From Bactericera cockerelli (lineage: Eukaryota > Arthropoda > Insecta > Hemiptera > Triozidae), in the NCBI GenBank assembly GCA_024516035.1, contig CM044965.1, positions 24,847,165 through 24,911,164 of the forward strand: 64,000 nucleotides of DNA, read 5' to 3'. The notes beneath the pieces were generated by a model. The model was not told the DNA's origin. It ran no database searches and saw only the letters and a list, made by a program, of their open reading frames with translations. This document shows, one piece after another, positions 61,741 through 64,000 of this stretch (the stretch's first letter is position 1; each line of letters opens with the position of its first letter). Both the position numbers and the translations under genes were made by a program.

Positions 61741-62007
61741 CTGTAGGCATAGTTGAGCAGCTCCTGAACCGTAATGGTCCGCCCGACCGGCTTTCCATCC
61801 TTCATGGGCACAGTCAGGGGGTCGTCAGCGTTGTAAATGCCGCTCAGAAAGTCAGTCAGGGCCTGCATCGCTTCCCCGTCGTCCCGACACTTAGTCAGGG
61901 TGGATTCTGTCTTGCTCAGGACGGCGAGCGCCACTTGGAACAGAATGCGGGCTCCGTCGTAGAAGAAACAGTCGATGACGTTCAGGGCGCAGGAGAAAGG
62001 GAACACG
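61741..62007 (-). CDS. TBC1D9: TBC1D9-like exon A: end of TBC domain
   Basis: Internal exon of 267 nt encoding the last part of the TBC Rab-GAP domain. After an acceptor (TATTCCAG) one base completes a split codon, followed by VFPFSCALNVIDCFFYDGAR, ILFQVALAVL and CRDDGEAM, a block strongly conserved in TBC1D8/TBC1D9 proteins. It then runs through LSGIYNADDP to LLNYAY and ends in phase 2 at a CAG|GTTAGT donor. Known role: the TBC domain stimulates GTP hydrolysis by Rab proteins on membranes. Catalytic finger residues lie in upstream exons outside the window. The 3' part of this exon, donor included, is duplicated at 61,281-61,396 with only synonymous differences. Confidence 0.93.
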
Positions 62008-62039
62008 CTGGAATATACAATTATCAATCAATCAATCAA

Positions 62040-62195
62040 ATATTTTTTTGTTTAAAATTAAAAAAAAAAAAAAAAATAATAAAAAAATAATAATAATTTT
62101 TTAAATTTTTTTTCTTGCAACTATTCGTTCTATTGTATTGTACATAATTATACTATATTATGTCTTTGTATCTAATAAAGCATTCAATAATAAGA
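62040..62195 (+). mobile_element. Family T tail fragment
   Basis: T-rich sequence ending TATGTCTTTGTATCTAATAA then AGCATTCAATAATAA, resembling the family T 3' end. It lies in the intron upstream of exon A. Confidence 0.5.
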
Positions 62196-62199
62196 GAAC

Positions 62200-62439
62200 T
62201 GGATATAAGAGACTGATTCCCATGTCAAATTTACCTCTCCATAAGGGAAAATAACCTCTTCATGAGAAAAACCTTGATGTAAGGCATCACGATGTCTCGA
62301 ATTCGAATGGTCACCCACAAGGGTTTTTGTCTTACTGGAAATTACTTAACCAATAGATAACTTAATATATGAAAGATACCGTCATTATTATCACTAGTAA
62401 TGTGAAAGTTATTATTATAAGCCAAGACAAAAGTTAATG
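62200..62439. other. Intron sequence, nothing recognised
   Basis: AT-rich intron sequence upstream of exon A, with no coding match, splice-supported exon or repeat family member that I could identify. Confidence 0.5.
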
Positions 62440-62615
62440 ATAATACTCTTTAGTGGAAGGTAACACCAGGCGAGGTTAATGGTCAAAGCATTTTCTACCA
62501 CCTAACCCTCAGAGTCTTATTATTATGTGGTCACAAACTCAAACTAATGAGGAAAAATTCGTGCACTGGGTGGGATTCGAACTAGCGCGTTAACCACTTG
62601 ACTATCAGTGCACAT
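62440..62615 (-). mobile_element. SINE-D, internally deleted
   Basis: Starts AATACTCTTTAGTGGAAGGT and ends at the tRNA-like head ACCACTTGACTATCAGTGCA. About 45 bp of the head region are missing compared with the copy at 36,985. Confidence 0.75.
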
Positions 62616-62692
62616 ACATTTAACTACAGATAGAAGAAAGATAGAAGAGTTCCCATCACACTTGCACTATTACCCTGTTGAATGAGAAGAGA

Positions 62693-62960
62693 TTAAAGCG
62701 CACGAATAGCTCAGTAATTAAGCACTCGCTTGCCATGCGAAAGGTCCCGGGTTCGAACCCCCGCACCGACAAAAAATTGTATTAAAAATGTGGTTACAGT
62801 TGTCTGTAAGGGATACCTTCCGGTGCTCTCGTGTTGACCCAGCACCTAAATGGGAAGTATTGTGTCACTTCTCGCCCATCAGAGGGGAGGCATACTACGG
62901 GATGGGCAAGCTACAACACAGACCACAAGTGTCTACAGTAGCTCCTGTTTCATAGGTACA
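62693..62960 (+). mobile_element. SINE-B, full length
   Basis: tRNA-like head GCGCACGAATAGCTCAGTAA with CTTGCCATGCG anticodon region and GGTTCGAACCC B box, followed by the SINE-B body (GATACCTTCCGGTGCTCTCG, ACTACGGGATGGGCAAGC) and CTCCTGTTTCAT near the end. Confidence 0.85.
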
Positions 62961-63102
62961 AAAATAATAATAATAATTCTAAACATTAAAAAAAAAATAC
63001 AATTTTTTTTTTGTTTTCGTTTGATATAAAACAAAACAGCTGTCTGTAGTATACAGAAGCACTAAAAAATAAGTACCGTTTAAATACCCAACACAGAGAG
63101 TT

Positions 63103-63977
63103 TATACAGGGTGGGGCAAAAGTCTGGCAACCCCTGAATAACTTTCGAATGGCTTCTTCGGTAAAATAAAAAATTTTTGTAAGGTAAACTGGGCTAATAA
63201 GACCTTCTTTTAAAGTCGGGTCGATTTTTGTTACCGGCCCCCATGTCGGGGCCAGGGGGGGCAACTTCATTTTTTTAAATACGAACACCCACCTTGCGAT
63301 ACATTTTTGGAAAGGTCTTTAAATAAGAAATACATTAGTCCAAATTTTATTTTTTTAATATTAAACTGTTTGCAAATGGTAAGCAACTTTGTGTATGCAG
63401 TAAAGTGTGGAAACCCCTGAATATCTTTTGAAAGAGCTTTCTCAGTTAATTTAAAATTGTGCACGGTAAGTCGGGGTAATTAGACCTTTCCAAAAATGTA
63501 TCGCAAGGTGGGGTTTCGTATTTAAAAAAATGAAGTTGACCTCCTTAACCCCGACATGGGGGCCAGTAAAAAGAAATCGGTCCAATTCTAATATAAGGTC
63601 TAATTACCAAGGATTACCGTACACAATTTTAAATTTACTGAGAAAGTCCTTTCGAAAGATATTCAGGGGTTTCCAGACTTTACTGCATACACAAAGTTGG
63701 ACGCCATTTGCAAACAAATAATATTAAAAAAATAAAATTTGCAACAATGTATTTCTTACTTTAAGACCTTTCCAAAAATGTATCGCAAGGTGGGGGTTCG
63801 TATTTAAAAAAATGAAGTTGGCCCCCCTGGCCCCGACATGGGGGCCGGTAACAAAAATCGACCTCACTCTAAAAGAAGGTCTTATTAACCCGATTTACCG
63901 TACAAAATTTTAAGTTTACCGAAGAAGGCATTCGAAAGTTATTCAGGGGTTTCCAGACTTTTGCTCCACCCTGTATA
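63103..63977. mobile_element. Palindromic foldback element, 0.87 kb
   Basis: Ends TATACAGGGTGGGGCAAAAG and CTTTTGCTCCACCCTGTATA are inverted copies, flanked by TA. The arms repeat 'GACATGGGGGCC', 'CTTCATTTTTTTAAATACGA' and 'TTCAGGGGTTTCCAGACTTT' in mirror order, with additional internal duplication. Structure and TA flanks suggest a non-autonomous mariner-like or foldback element. There is no transposase. Confidence 0.8.
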
Positions 63978-64000
63978 ACCTCTTGCTTCACTGTTGCATC

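Larger units (their letters stand above)
46941..62007 (-). other. TBC1D9: TBC1D9/TBC1D8-family Rab GAP gene, 3' part (span of seven exons)
   Basis: Span of the only recognisable host gene. Seven exons (A to G, in transcript order from right to left) were joined by GT/AG splice sites. The phases close exactly: one base finishing a split codon, then 756 codons and TGA. Family members are Rab GTPase-activating proteins with two GRAM domains, a TBC domain, an EF-hand region and a C-terminal conserved block. Only the end of the TBC domain and everything after it is in this window, so the catalytic Arg and Gln fingers are not visible. The introns hold SINEs, Helitrons, LINE fragments and arrays of the gene's own exon edges. 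TBC1D8, TBC1D9 and TBC1D9B cannot be separated here; insects such as Drosophila have a single Tbc8-9-type gene. Confidence 0.9.

Overview
This is a 64-kb window of a repeat-rich, AT-rich eukaryotic nuclear genome, almost certainly an arthropod and most likely an insect. The signs are introns with GT/AG splice sites, many tRNA- and 5S-derived SINEs, Helitrons ending in CTAG, Jockey-type and other non-LTR retrotransposon remnants, and pogo/mariner-, hAT- and Harbinger-like DNA elements. No bacterial-type operons, rRNA genes or CRISPR arrays were seen. I could not identify the species.

One host gene is recognisable: the 3' half of a TBC1D9/TBC1D8-family Rab GTPase-activating protein on the minus strand (46,941-62,007). 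Its 5' exons (GRAM domains and most of the TBC domain) lie beyond the right edge. I reconstructed seven coding exons by hand: A 61,741-62,007, B 59,474-59,618, C 58,488-58,706, D 55,310-55,472, E 52,197-52,448, F 49,141-49,232 and G 46,941-48,074. All splice phases agree, giving 756 codons and a stop. The protein runs from the end of the TBC domain through an EF-hand region (the Ca-binding loop starts exon D) and the conserved 'MxQPxFIxLWK' block, to a Ser/Thr-rich tail and a conserved terminal block.

The most unusual feature is that this gene is surrounded by fragments of itself. Tandem arrays are anchored at exon edges: three copies of the 3' coding end after the stop, five 96-bp copies of the exon E donor region, ten or more ~61-bp copies of the tract before exon E, two coding copies plus about eight intronic copies of the exon D donor region, fifteen ~99-bp copies of the exon D acceptor and EF-hand start, and one copy of the exon A donor region. 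In the coding parts, hand comparison finds almost only synonymous differences from the functional exons.

Layout: 1-7 kb, nested SINEs; 7.2-9.4 kb, a Helitron, a 1.5-kb pogo-like element with a psq-type HTH remnant, and a second Helitron; 9.5-21 kb, SINEs, MITEs, a LINE RT fragment and microsatellites; 21.3-24.4 kb, a 39-bp minisatellite with a 1,397-bp higher-order duplication; 25.9-36.4 kb, LINE remnants, a 1.23-kb hAT-like element with an 8-bp target duplication, a 2.2-kb palindromic element, Helitrons and a 5'-truncated LINE with a 15-bp target duplication; 37-46 kb, SINEs and a second palindrome; 46.9-62 kb, the TBC gene; 63.1-64 kb, a third palindromic element.

Repeat family names are mine. 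SINE-A has a tRNA-Thr(TGT)-like head. SINE-B has a tRNA-Gly(GCC)-like head and is about 300 bp. SINE-C and SINE-D are other tRNA-like families of about 210 bp. SINE-E has a 5S-rRNA-derived head. SINE-F has a tRNA-like head and shares a central domain with SINE-E. SINE-G and SINE-H are seen once. Family T is a 3' tail ending in AATAAAG. Family R has tandem 46-bp monomers fused to a LINE-like 3' end. H1 and H2 are Helitron families. M1 and M2 are Harbinger-like MITEs. All boundaries were read by eye and may be off by a few bases; retroelement borders by more.
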